A DNA stretch of 64,000 bases from Rhodococcus sp. KBS0724. Its GTDB lineage: Bacteria > Actinomycetota > Actinomycetes > Mycobacteriales > Mycobacteriaceae. Numbering within the stretch: the stretch's first letter is position 1; each line of letters opens with the position of its first letter. The translations under genes were made by a program, and so were the position numbers. Below, piece by piece: positions 56,137 through 63,631 of this stretch. Location: positions 6,586,501-6,650,500 of the forward strand of contig NZ_VCBX02000001.1 of assembly GCF_005938745.2 (NCBI RefSeq). The letters are read 5' to 3'. The notes below the pieces were generated by a model. It was given only the letters and a program-made list of their open reading frames with translations. It did not search any database and was not told the origin of the DNA.

Positions 56137-56868
56137 TCAGGTCCTGCCCATCACGTCGAGGCCGAAGGCGAGGGCGAGGTTCTCGGGCCGAAGCACGGTA
56201 TCCGGGTCGGAATGGACCAGCACCTTGCGCATGAGGAGTACCGCTTCGTCACACAGTTTCGGAACCGCATGGAGGTCGTGCGTCGAGACCAGAATCGACC
56301 GGCCGTCGGCAGCCAACTCCCGCAGTAGTGTGGAAATAGTTGCCTCGGAACGCTTGTCGACGCCGGCAAAAGGCTCGTCCAGCAACAGGATCGATGCATC
56401 CTGAGCGATGCCGCGGGCAACGAATGCGCGCTTCTTCTGTCCACCCGACAACTGCCCGATCTGACGGTCCGCGAACTCCGTCAGTTGCACTCGCTCCAGA
56501 GCGTGGGCAACGGCATCTCGATCAGCGCGCCGGGGACGCCGGGTGAACCCCATGTGCCCGTACCGGCCCATCATCACGACGTCGCGAACACTGATCGGAA
56601 AACTCCAGTCGACGTCCTCGCTCTGCGGAACGTATCCGACGTACCCCTTCTTGCGGGCCGTCACCGCCTCGATACCCGCGATACGCACAGAGCCGTTGTC
56701 CGGCTTGATCATTCCCATGATCACCTTGAACAACGTCGACTTCCCCGAGCCGTTCATCCCGATCAGACCGCACACGCTGCCCGTGTTCAACGTCAAGTCG
56801 ACGTGCTCGAGCGCTTGCACGTCGCCGTAGTGGACGCTGACGTTCTCGACGCGGATCGCTTCGCTCAT
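56137..56868 (-). CDS. metal ABC importer ATPase
   Basis: A 243-residue ATPase with Walker A (GMNGSGKST), signature LSGGQKKRAFVARGI, Walker B (ILLLDEPFAGVD) and H-loop (VSTHDLHAVPKLCD). YVPQSEDVDWSFP is a Q-loop block common in manganese and zinc importers. It overlaps the binding-protein gene in ATGA. Confidence 0.92.
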   Translation of the reverse strand: MSEAIRVENVSVHYGDVQALEHVDLTLNTGSVCGLIGMNGSGKSTLFKVIMGMIKPDNGSVRIAGIEAVTARKKGYVGYVPQSEDVDWSFPISVRDVVMMGRYGHMGFTRRPRRADRDAVAHALERVQLTEFADRQIGQLSGGQKKRAFVARGIAQDASILLLDEPFAGVDKRSEATISTLLRELAADGRSILVSTHDLHAVPKLCDEAVLLMRKVLVHSDPDTVLRPENLALAFGLDVMGRT

Positions 56869-57788
56869 GATGTACCTCCGGTGAGGCCGCCGAGGATGAC
56901 GTCGGTGTCGTGGCGAATCATGTCCAGGTACGTGGGAACCGGGCCATCTGCTTCGGACAGCGAGTCGACGTACAGCGTGCCACCGAATTTTGCTCCCGTT
57001 GCGCCGACAACCTGCTGCATCGGGGCGTCCGAGACCGTCGACTCGCAGAACACCGCGGGAACGGCGTTCGCTCGAACGAAGTCGATGGCCGCGATGATCT
57101 GCTGCGGGGTGGCTTGCTGCTCGGCGTTGACGGGCCAGATGTATGCCTCACTGAGCCCGGCGTCGCGGGTGAGGTAGGAGAACGCGCCCTCGCAGCTCAC
57201 CAGCGCGCGTTGACCTGCAGGCAGCGTCGCCAGGCCGCTCACCAGGCGATCCTGTACCGATTGGAGTTCCGCCTTGTACTTCGCCCCGTTCTCCGCAAAC
57301 GCCGCGGCGTTGTCGGGATCAAGATCGCTGAACGCCGCCACCATGTTGTCGACGTAGATCTGAGTATTCAACGGCGACATCCACGCATGCGGATTGGGCT
57401 TGCCCGCATAGGCGTCGCCGGCGATGGGAATTCCTTCGACGCCCTCACTCACCACGACGTGCGGAACGTCCATGCCGTTGACGAACTTGGCGAACCAGGC
57501 TTCGAGGTTCATCCCGTTGTCGAGGATCAAATCGGCCTGGTTCGCACGACGGATATCACCGGGAGTCGGCTCGTATCCGTGGATCTCAGCTCCAGCCTTG
57601 GTGATCGACTCGACGCGAAGGTTGTCACCCGCGACGTTCTGCGCGATATCCGACAAAACCGTGAACGTGGTGAGTACTACCGGGCGGTCATCGTCGGCGG
57701 AGTTCACCGCGGAACATCCCGCAAGGACCATTGCCGCCAGAGCAACAATCCCCAGGCGGCGGAAGCTTTTCGCGTCGCGTGTCGTCAT
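56865..57788 (-). CDS. metal-binding lipoprotein, manganese type
   Basis: A 307-residue cluster A-I binding protein with lipobox (MVLAGC). The four metal ligands expected for PsaA/MntC are in place: His in EIHGYEPTP, His in PHAWMSPLN, Glu in SCEGAFSYL and Asp in YVDSLSEADG. Glu instead of the third His, and no His-rich loop, favour manganese (or iron) over zinc. The ATG at 57788 was chosen over a TTG two codons earlier. No strong ribosome site is visible. Confidence 0.88.
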   Translation of the reverse strand: MTTRDAKSFRRLGIVALAAMVLAGCSAVNSADDDRPVVLTTFTVLSDIAQNVAGDNLRVESITKAGAEIHGYEPTPGDIRRANQADLILDNGMNLEAWFAKFVNGMDVPHVVVSEGVEGIPIAGDAYAGKPNPHAWMSPLNTQIYVDNMVAAFSDLDPDNAAAFAENGAKYKAELQSVQDRLVSGLATLPAGQRALVSCEGAFSYLTRDAGLSEAYIWPVNAEQQATPQQIIAAIDFVRANAVPAVFCESTVSDAPMQQVVGATGAKFGGTLYVDSLSEADGPVPTYLDMIRHDTDVILGGLTGGTS

Positions 57789-57809
57789 ATTCAAACTCTA
57801 GTATCAGGC

Positions 57810-57840
57810 GTGTCAAAGACACAAGTTCGGGTACCCGAAC
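57810..57840. promoter_or_regulatory. double palindrome before the manganese importer
   Basis: GTGTC-AAA-GACAC at 57810-57822 is followed two bases later by the perfect 16-base palindrome GTTCGGGTACCCGAAC at 57825-57840. Both lie in the 77 bases between the divergent importer operon and SDR gene, overlapping any importer promoter. A DtxR/MntR-type metal repressor is the natural candidate, though the sequence is not the known iron box. Confidence 0.6.
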
Positions 57841-57865
57841 AAATAGGAGTCGTTAAGCTCGGCCC

Positions 57866-58540
57866 ATGCGTCCTACTGCCTTGATCACCGGTTCCAGCCG
57901 CGGCCTCGGAGCTGCCATAGCGCGCGAACTCGCACCGACACACGACCTGGTACTCGGTGCCCGTTCTGAGGCCTCCCTCGAGGCGATCTCCGCCGAACTA
58001 CCCGGTTCCACACCGTGGCCCGTCGACCTCACCGACTACGACGCCGTCGCAGCATCCGTTCCCACGAATCAGCTGAATGTCCTGGTCCACAATGCCGGTA
58101 TCGCAGATCTCGGGACCATCGAGGGATCCTCCGTCGACCAATGGCGGCGCACGTTCGAGGCAAATGTCATCGCCGTAGCCGAACTGACTCGCGTACTGCT
58201 CCCCGCTCTGCGCGCCGGCAGCGGTCACGTCGTACTCATCAACTCCGGCGCCGGACTGCGCGCCAACGCGGGCTGGGGATCGTATGCAGCCAGCAAGTTT
58301 GCGCTCCGGGCGTTCGGCGACGCATTGCGGCTCGAAGAACCGTCGCTGCGCGTGACGTCGATTCACCCCGGCCGAATCGACACCGATATGCAGCGCGACA
58401 TTGTCGCCGAGGAGGGAGGGAGCTACGACCCGAGTAACTTCCTGAAGGCCTCCACCGTGGCACGAGCCGTTCGCACCGCCGTCGAAACTCCCGCCGACGC
58501 TCACCCCACGGAGATCGTTCTCCGACCTACCGGCCGGTAA
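57866..58540 (+). CDS. short-chain dehydrogenase/reductase
   Basis: A 224-residue classical SDR. The nucleotide site is TGSSRGLGAAIAREL, the NAG motif is VLVHNAGIAD, and the catalytic pair is in YAASKFALRAF, preceded by a Ser in INSGAGL. Arg in the GSSRG turn favours NADPH. TAGGAG lies ahead of the ATG. It is divergent from the manganese importer. The substrate is unknown. Confidence 0.87.
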   Translation: MRPTALITGSSRGLGAAIARELAPTHDLVLGARSEASLEAISAELPGSTPWPVDLTDYDAVAASVPTNQLNVLVHNAGIADLGTIEGSSVDQWRRTFEANVIAVAELTRVLLPALRAGSGHVVLINSGAGLRANAGWGSYAASKFALRAFGDALRLEEPSLRVTSIHPGRIDTDMQRDIVAEEGGSYDPSNFLKASTVARAVRTAVETPADAHPTEIVLRPTGR

Positions 58541-58656
58541 AACGCCAGTTCGACGGTAACAGAATGGTGACGATCGACTCCCCGATATCGCTTTCTCGCA
58601 ACGTGCCCCGATACTGACATCAGTTGTAGGACAAGGACGTTGAAAGGTGGAGCGCA

Positions 58657-58806
58657 ATGAATAACCATACGGACAAGCGGGGATTTTCCACTGAACCCTG
58701 CCGCGCGCGATACGTCGCCGCAACTCACGGCGCATTGGCGATCGCACGCCCACTGACACCGGCAGAAATGGGCATCCTGACCGACAGCGGGGGGTGGGGA
58801 GGATGA
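58657..58806 (+). CDS. 49-residue small protein heading the DUF692 operon
   Basis: A short frame (MNNHTDKRGFSTEPCRARYV, then 29 residues ending DSGGWGG) with an excellent ribosome site, AAAGGTGGAG, five bases before the ATG. Its stop overlaps the next start in ATGA. The block LTPAEMGILT closely resembles LTPPEVGALT and LTPPEVGMLT of the two following membrane proteins, so it is either a short relative or the remnant of a third copy. It has one Cys. It could be a peptide substrate or a leader; no function is known. Confidence 0.6.
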   Translation: MNNHTDKRGFSTEPCRARYVAATHGALAIARPLTPAEMGILTDSGGWGG

Positions 58807-59708
58807 GCACCTACGCAGCCGACACCTGGGGAATCCCCAGCCAGACCTTCCTGCAGTGGTACCTCGTCGCCGCTGCAGTCGCTGTTGGACTTTCTCTCTA
58901 CAGCCGAATCCTGGCCCGGCGATCACCAACAGTTGTGGACGCCGTCCGTGCGCCTCTGACACCACCCGAAGTCGGCGCCCTGACCAGCGACTACCAGGCA
59001 GTCCTCGCGTCGATGGCAATTCTGCGCAGCGCCGACATGATCACCAGCGCCGGGAAGGCCAGGCGAGAACTGAACCAAGCGGACAAGAGTCGCTTGGACT
59101 GGTTTACCCGCACTCTCCACGAGCGGCTCGGCCGCGGCAAGGTACCGCTACGCCAAGTGCGCCTGCTCGGGCGGATGAACATCGCCCTCGCCCAACTCCG
59201 TACGTCACTGATCAATGCCGGGTACCTTCAGCGCCCGCAGCATGGCGTCGCCGCACGCTTGCGGACCGCCCCACTGGTCGCGGTCATCGGTATCGGCGTC
59301 GTCCGGTTGATCTTCGGCCTGGCCGGTGGCAAGCCCGTCGGATTCCTGCTCCTGACAATCATCGCGCTTGCAGCACTGATTCCGTTGCTACGCATCAATC
59401 GTCGACTCACGGCGTTGGGCGAGAGCGAGTTGCGCCGACTCAAGCACGAGAACTCGTATCTCTCACCGAAACTGCGGCCGTCGTTCACCAGCTACGGCCC
59501 ATCTCTCGCCGGGTTGTCGGCAGCTCTGTTCGGTTCCGGCGCACTGGTTCTGATCGACCCGGCGTTGGCAGGAGCTGTTGCGGCCGGCGCCGCATACAGT
59601 CCGGGCGGCGCTGGGGGTTCCCACAGTTGCGGCTCGTCCTCGAGTTCGGATGGCGGCAGTGGCGGTGGCAGTAGTAGTTGCGGCGGCGGTGGGGGGTGTG
59701 GAGGATGA
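58803..59708 (+). CDS. TIGR04222-type membrane protein with Gly/Cys tail, copy 1
   Basis: A 301-residue protein. Membrane segments lie at about 17-37, 163-200 and 247-275. A soluble domain between them contains LTPPEVGALTSDYQAVLASM, the TIGR04222-like region. The last 36 residues are Gly/Ser/Cys: SHSCGSS, later SSSCGGGGGCGG, with three cysteines. The start MSTYAADTWGIPSQTF is nearly repeated in the next protein, so the pair arose by duplication. The tail is a candidate substrate for the DUF692 enzyme encoded two genes on. It is coupled on both sides by ATGA overlaps. Confidence 0.78.
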   Translation: MSTYAADTWGIPSQTFLQWYLVAAAVAVGLSLYSRILARRSPTVVDAVRAPLTPPEVGALTSDYQAVLASMAILRSADMITSAGKARRELNQADKSRLDWFTRTLHERLGRGKVPLRQVRLLGRMNIALAQLRTSLINAGYLQRPQHGVAARLRTAPLVAVIGIGVVRLIFGLAGGKPVGFLLLTIIALAALIPLLRINRRLTALGESELRRLKHENSYLSPKLRPSFTSYGPSLAGLSAALFGSGALVLIDPALAGAVAAGAAYSPGGAGGSHSCGSSSSSDGGSGGGSSSCGGGGGCGG

Positions 59709-60583
59709 ACGCCCACGCTGCCGACACCTGGGGAATCCCCAGCCGAGACTTCCTGTACGGCTACATCATTGTCGCGATCACTCTGATGATTCTGATTTTC
59801 TTGTGGCGCTTGACGCTTCGATCGCGTCAGGTTTCCGTCGAGTTCATCGATCAGCTCACTCCACCCGAAGTCGGCATGCTCACCAGTGAGGCCCGCGCTA
59901 TCGCAGCATCATTGGCGATCCTGCGCAGCGCCGACCTGATCACGATCGACGGCGCGGTTCTACGGCCGCTGGGACCCGGTGACGTGACACTTGATTGGTA
60001 CACCCGCACGGTCTATTACAAGCTGGCTGAACTGGCCTCACCCCACCGTCGACGCCAGCTGGCCGAGCGAATGACGGTGGAATCGGCGCGGCTGCGGAAC
60101 TCACTGGCAGACAGGGGATATCTGACGCAGCCACATACTCGGCGATCAATTCGGTTCGCCATTCTGCCTCTGAAAATCCTGGCGGCAATCGGCATTGTGC
60201 GAATCGTGTTCGGAGTACTGAACGACAAGCCTTTCGAGTTCTTGATTCTCGCCGTGTTGGCTACCGGCTTCATGATCCCGGTCCTCGGCTTGACCTTCGA
60301 TCGCACCGCGTCGGGCAATGCTGCACGAGCTACGTTGACCAGATCTCACGCTTACCTCGCTCCGCGGCACAACCCCGCGTTCTCTACTTACGGACCACGA
60401 TTGGCCGGCATGTCCGCAGCTCTCTTCGCGGGATCCGCTTTCCTCATGATCAATCCGGCCCTGGCGTCCGCAGCGGGAATCGGCGCCGACGGAGGAAGCA
60501 GCGGAGGCGGAGGCGGCGACGGCAGCGGAAGTAGTTGCGGTGGTGGCGGCGGATGTGGCGGCGGCGGAGGGTGCGGGGGATGA
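59705..60583 (+). CDS. TIGR04222-type membrane protein with Gly/Cys tail, copy 2
   Basis: A 292-residue paralogue of the previous protein. It starts MNAHAADTWGIPSRDF, has its first helix at about 17-37, the block LTPPEVGMLTSEARAIAASL, and further helices near 160-200 and 238-262. The tail is SSCGGGGGCGGGGGCGG, three cysteines spaced by Gly6 blocks with a more regular CGG pattern than in copy 1. The ATG sits in the overlap with copy 1; upstream codons in the frame were ignored. It probably acts together with copy 1, perhaps as modified metal-binding or redox tails at the membrane. Confidence 0.78.
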   Translation: MNAHAADTWGIPSRDFLYGYIIVAITLMILIFLWRLTLRSRQVSVEFIDQLTPPEVGMLTSEARAIAASLAILRSADLITIDGAVLRPLGPGDVTLDWYTRTVYYKLAELASPHRRRQLAERMTVESARLRNSLADRGYLTQPHTRRSIRFAILPLKILAAIGIVRIVFGVLNDKPFEFLILAVLATGFMIPVLGLTFDRTASGNAARATLTRSHAYLAPRHNPAFSTYGPRLAGMSAALFAGSAFLMINPALASAAGIGADGGSSGGGGGDGSGSSCGGGGGCGGGGGCGG

Positions 60584-61404
60584 CGCTCCGCGGCATGGGA
60601 ATCGGATGGCGCCCCGAGATCTCCGGGATCATTGCTCAGCTGGACGACCTGGCATTCTGTGAAGTGATCGCCGAATCCCTCGGCAGTTCACTACCGCCCG
60701 AGCTGGAACGGCTCGCTGTTCCGGTTATCCCACACGGCATTTCCCTGTCGCTGGGCGGCGCAGAACCGCTCGAGCCTCGACGCGTCGAGCACCTGGCCCA
60801 GGTAGCTGGGCTGCACGGCGTACCGATGGTCAGTGAGCACATCGCGTTTGTCCGCGCCGGCGGCATCGAAGCGGGGCACCTGCTGCCGGTTCCCCGGACC
60901 TACGAGGCCCTCGATGTCCTGACACGCAACATCACCCAAGTCCAGGAGAGTCTTCCCGTACCACTCGCGGTGGAGAACATCGCGGCACTCTTCGACTGGC
61001 CGGACGACGAACTCACCGAGGGTGAGTTTCTGGCGGAACTGATCGAACGCACCGGGGTTCGCTTGGTCCTCGATATCGCGAATGTGTACGCAAACGCGCT
61101 CAATCGGAAGCTCGATCCGTGGTCGGAATTATGCCGACTACCACTGGAGCACATCGCGTATTGCCATATCGCCGGCGGCAGTGTGCGCGACGGCAAATAC
61201 CACGACACCCACACCGATCCCGTTCCCCGTCAGGTCGTGGAACTGCTCGCGCAATTCACAGCAGCCGGGCACCACCCCGCGATCATGCTCGAGCGAGACG
61301 GCAATTACCCACCAGCACAAGAACTTCTGGGCGAACTGGACGCCATATCCGATGCTGCCGGACTCCGCCGCATCACCGCGAACACTGACTGGTCACGCAC
61401 ATGA
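60580..61404 (+). CDS. DUF692 multinuclear iron oxygenase (MbnB/TglH-like)
   Basis: A 274-residue TIM-barrel protein of DUF692. Likely iron ligands are all present: His52 (IPHGISLSLGG), His87 (VSEHIAF), Glu132 (AVENIAALF), Asp165 (LVLDIANVYANAL), His196 (YCHIAGG), His208, His211 and Asp213 (YHDTHTDPV) and Glu238 (MLERDGN). Characterised members (MbnB, TglH) oxidise peptide cysteines in natural-product pathways, each with a small partner protein. The start overlaps the second Cys-tail gene and the stop overlaps the partner gene. The substrate is inferred, not shown. Confidence 0.85.
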   Translation: MTLRGMGIGWRPEISGIIAQLDDLAFCEVIAESLGSSLPPELERLAVPVIPHGISLSLGGAEPLEPRRVEHLAQVAGLHGVPMVSEHIAFVRAGGIEAGHLLPVPRTYEALDVLTRNITQVQESLPVPLAVENIAALFDWPDDELTEGEFLAELIERTGVRLVLDIANVYANALNRKLDPWSELCRLPLEHIAYCHIAGGSVRDGKYHDTHTDPVPRQVVELLAQFTAAGHHPAIMLERDGNYPPAQELLGELDAISDAAGLRRITANTDWSRT

Positions 61405-61727
61405 GCAGCCTCGCAGCACGTCAAGAAGCTCTGGTGCGTGCCCTGGTCGCGGGCGGTGAACTGCCGCCGGGTTTCGACACCGAGGACGCTGCTGTTGTCT
61501 CAGCGGCCCTGATCCGCAAGCGTGCCGGCGAAGTGGCGCACCACCTTCCGATGGTACGCCACACTCTCGGCGATCGTTATCTCGAGTTGTTCACAGCCTG
61601 GGCAACCGAGCGACCCAAGACGTCGTCACAGGCGGATGCCCAAGCGTTTGTCGCTCACCTGCAGCGCATCGGCGAACTGCCTCGCCCGCCGTGGTATCAG
61701 AGATTTCGAAGGCTCTTACGTAAGTGA
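61401..61727 (+). CDS. MbnC/DUF2063-like partner of the DUF692 enzyme
   Basis: A 108-residue helical protein. The pattern AALIRKRAGEVAHHLPMVRH, then LGDRYLELFTAWA and AFVAHLQRIGELP, fits the small partner proteins that bind DUF692 enzymes and present the peptide substrate. It is joined by ATGA to the DUF692 gene and is the last gene of the operon. The final 12 bases overlap the convergent encapsulin gene. Homology is weak by eye; position is the main support. Confidence 0.7.
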   Translation: MSSLAARQEALVRALVAGGELPPGFDTEDAAVVSAALIRKRAGEVAHHLPMVRHTLGDRYLELFTAWATERPKTSSQADAQAFVAHLQRIGELPRPPWYQRFRRLLRK

Positions 61728-62510
61728 CACAACAGCTTCACTGGTGTACATGAGGAAGGTCATCGACTCCTGGAAGTACAGTTCCACCGATTCCGCGTCG
61801 TGTGACAGATAGCCGATCGACAGATCCTGCCCGATGTGCAACTCGTAATCGCCACCGCGCGTGGACATCAGGAATGCACCGTCGATTGCCGGAGCCCAGA
61901 TGATGTCGCCGTCGAGTACCCGCCTGATGTGCTCGCGAATCGGGTAGCCGTGGTCGGAGGTTTCGTTGATCTGCGTGAACGCATCTGCGTTGAGCAGCAA
62001 CGAATACGGGCCGTTGACACCGGCCAGACGCAACGCCGTGAGGGCCTGGCTGATGGCCTCCGGGTAGTCCTTGGCGTCGGCGGGCAGCTTGAGTTCCGGG
62101 TTGGAACCACTCGCGCGCACACCCGTGATATTTGCCGCCGGGTATCCCTCGAACACGGCCCGATCCTCGGCAAACGCGATCTTCTGCGCCGCATCCTTGA
62201 CGGGCTGCCAATCCGAATCCTTTGCGCCACGCTCGACGTCGTCGATTGCCTGGCGGCTGACGGTGAAGGGCACCCGCAGTTCGATGATCGGCTGCGACTG
62301 ACGAGCGTGTGCGATCACCCCGTCAGCAAGCGAACTGATCGGAACCTGATGACCCAACGCAACACAGGCAAGATCGTCACCCGACGGTCCCTCGACGTCG
62401 ACAACCCGGCGGCCGGCGACGTGACGCTTGAAGGTGCGGCTGGCCTCTTCTTCGATCTCGGCCCAGGCTGCTGCCGAAATGGGTGCTAGGTCGCGGTGCA
62501 GGTTTGTCAT
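61716..62510 (-). CDS. enc: encapsulin nanocompartment shell protein
   Basis: A 264-residue HK97-fold shell protein (linocin M18 family). Typical blocks are MTNLHRDLAPISAAAWAEIE, FKRHVAGRRVVDVEGPSG, VPFTVSRQAIDDVERGA, NGPYSLLLNADAFTQI and a C-terminal ESMTFLMYTSEAVV. Sixty or more subunits form a cage around cargo that carries a targeting peptide. It follows the DyP gene with an ATGA overlap, and DyP is its known cargo in Rhodococcus. Confidence 0.95.
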   Translation of the reverse strand: MTNLHRDLAPISAAAWAEIEEEASRTFKRHVAGRRVVDVEGPSGDDLACVALGHQVPISSLADGVIAHARQSQPIIELRVPFTVSRQAIDDVERGAKDSDWQPVKDAAQKIAFAEDRAVFEGYPAANITGVRASGSNPELKLPADAKDYPEAISQALTALRLAGVNGPYSLLLNADAFTQINETSDHGYPIREHIRRVLDGDIIWAPAIDGAFLMSTRGGDYELHIGQDLSIGYLSHDAESVELYFQESMTFLMYTSEAVVSLT

Positions 62511-63574
62511 TGCCGGTCACTCCTTTTGAGGCTGCCGATTCCGAGAGAACCGTCAGAGGTGGGCGCTGCGAACGTCGCTTCGGGAACAAGCCTGGATGGC
62601 AGACCCGGGGGATCGTCGAGAAAATCCGCCGTCGGAACGAAGAAATTGATTCCGGTGACGGCAGTCGAGAAATCGAGAATGCGGTCGTAGTTGCCGACGG
62701 GATTCCCGATGAACATGTTGCGGAGCATCTGCTCGGTGACCCTCGGCGACGCCGAGTAACCGATGAAATACGTGCCCATCTCCGCCGAGCCGACATGACC
62801 GAACGGCATGTTGTCACGCAAAATCTGAATCTGCTCACCGGATTCGTCCTCGATGACGGTGAGGGCGGTGTGAGCGTTGGCAGGTTTGGTGTCGTCGTCC
62901 ATCTCGAGGTCTTCGAGCTTGGAGCGTCCGATGACGTTCTCCTGCTCCTCGACGGGCAGTGCGTTCCACTCCGACATGTCGTGAAGATACTTCTGGACGA
63001 TGACGTAGCTGCTACCCGCAAACTCCGGATCCTCGTCGCCGACAGTGACCGCGACGTAGGCATCCTGCCCGGACGGGTTCTCGGTGCCGTCCACGAACCC
63101 CATCAGGTCACGCTGCTCGAAGTACTTGAATCCGTGCACCTCGTCGATCACGGACGCTGCCCCGGCCAGCCTCGTCGTCACGACCGAAGCGAACTCGAAG
63201 CACAGATCCATCTGCCGTGCCCGGATGTGGAACAGCAGATCACCTGGCGTGCGCGGGGCGTAGTGCTTGTCACCGGTCAACTCGATAAACGGATGCAATT
63301 CCGCAGGCCGCGGGCCGTCGAACAGTCGGTCCCACGCGTCCGAACCGATGCCGACCACAGTGGCCAAGCCACCGGCGGGAACCCGAAATCCGATGGATCG
63401 CTGTAGGCCGGAAATATCCGACAGAACATCGCGAACTGCCTGCTCACCACCCTCGTCGATGGTGAAAACCAGGAAGATCGCAGCTTCCGTCAGCGGCGTC
63501 AGCAGTGGTTGGGGTACCGCAGGCAGGTTTGTCCCGGCTCTCTCGGCCTCGTCGATCGCACTCGTTTCCGCCAT
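62507..63574 (-). CDS. dypB: DyP-type heme peroxidase, encapsulin cargo
   Basis: A 355-residue B-type dye-decolourising peroxidase. Asp162 (GFVDGTENP), heme ligand His235 (PANAHTALTV), Arg253 and Asn255 (ILRDNMPFGH) sit exactly nine residues after Asp153, His226, Arg244 and Asn246 of R. jostii DypB. The C-terminus DGSLGIGSLKRSDRQ contains the encapsulin-targeting pattern SLxIGSLK. The ATG at 63574 (MAETSAIDEAE) begins the conserved region; no strong ribosome site is visible and the track frame runs nine codons longer. Confidence 0.95.
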   Translation of the reverse strand: MAETSAIDEAERAGTNLPAVPQPLLTPLTEAAIFLVFTIDEGGEQAVRDVLSDISGLQRSIGFRVPAGGLATVVGIGSDAWDRLFDGPRPAELHPFIELTGDKHYAPRTPGDLLFHIRARQMDLCFEFASVVTTRLAGAASVIDEVHGFKYFEQRDLMGFVDGTENPSGQDAYVAVTVGDEDPEFAGSSYVIVQKYLHDMSEWNALPVEEQENVIGRSKLEDLEMDDDTKPANAHTALTVIEDESGEQIQILRDNMPFGHVGSAEMGTYFIGYSASPRVTEQMLRNMFIGNPVGNYDRILDFSTAVTGINFFVPTADFLDDPPGLPSRLVPEATFAAPTSDGSLGIGSLKRSDRQ

Positions 63575-63631
63575 GCAGACCAGTATGGCCGATTTGGGCA
63601 CTCCCGGCAGCGGTAGTCGAGAAGTCGCGAA

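Noticed and set aside
57825..57840. LexA box at the GTTCGGGTACCCGAAC palindrome
   Set aside because: The half-sites are in the opposite order (GTTC...GAAC) from the actinobacterial SOS consensus (GAAC...GTTC).
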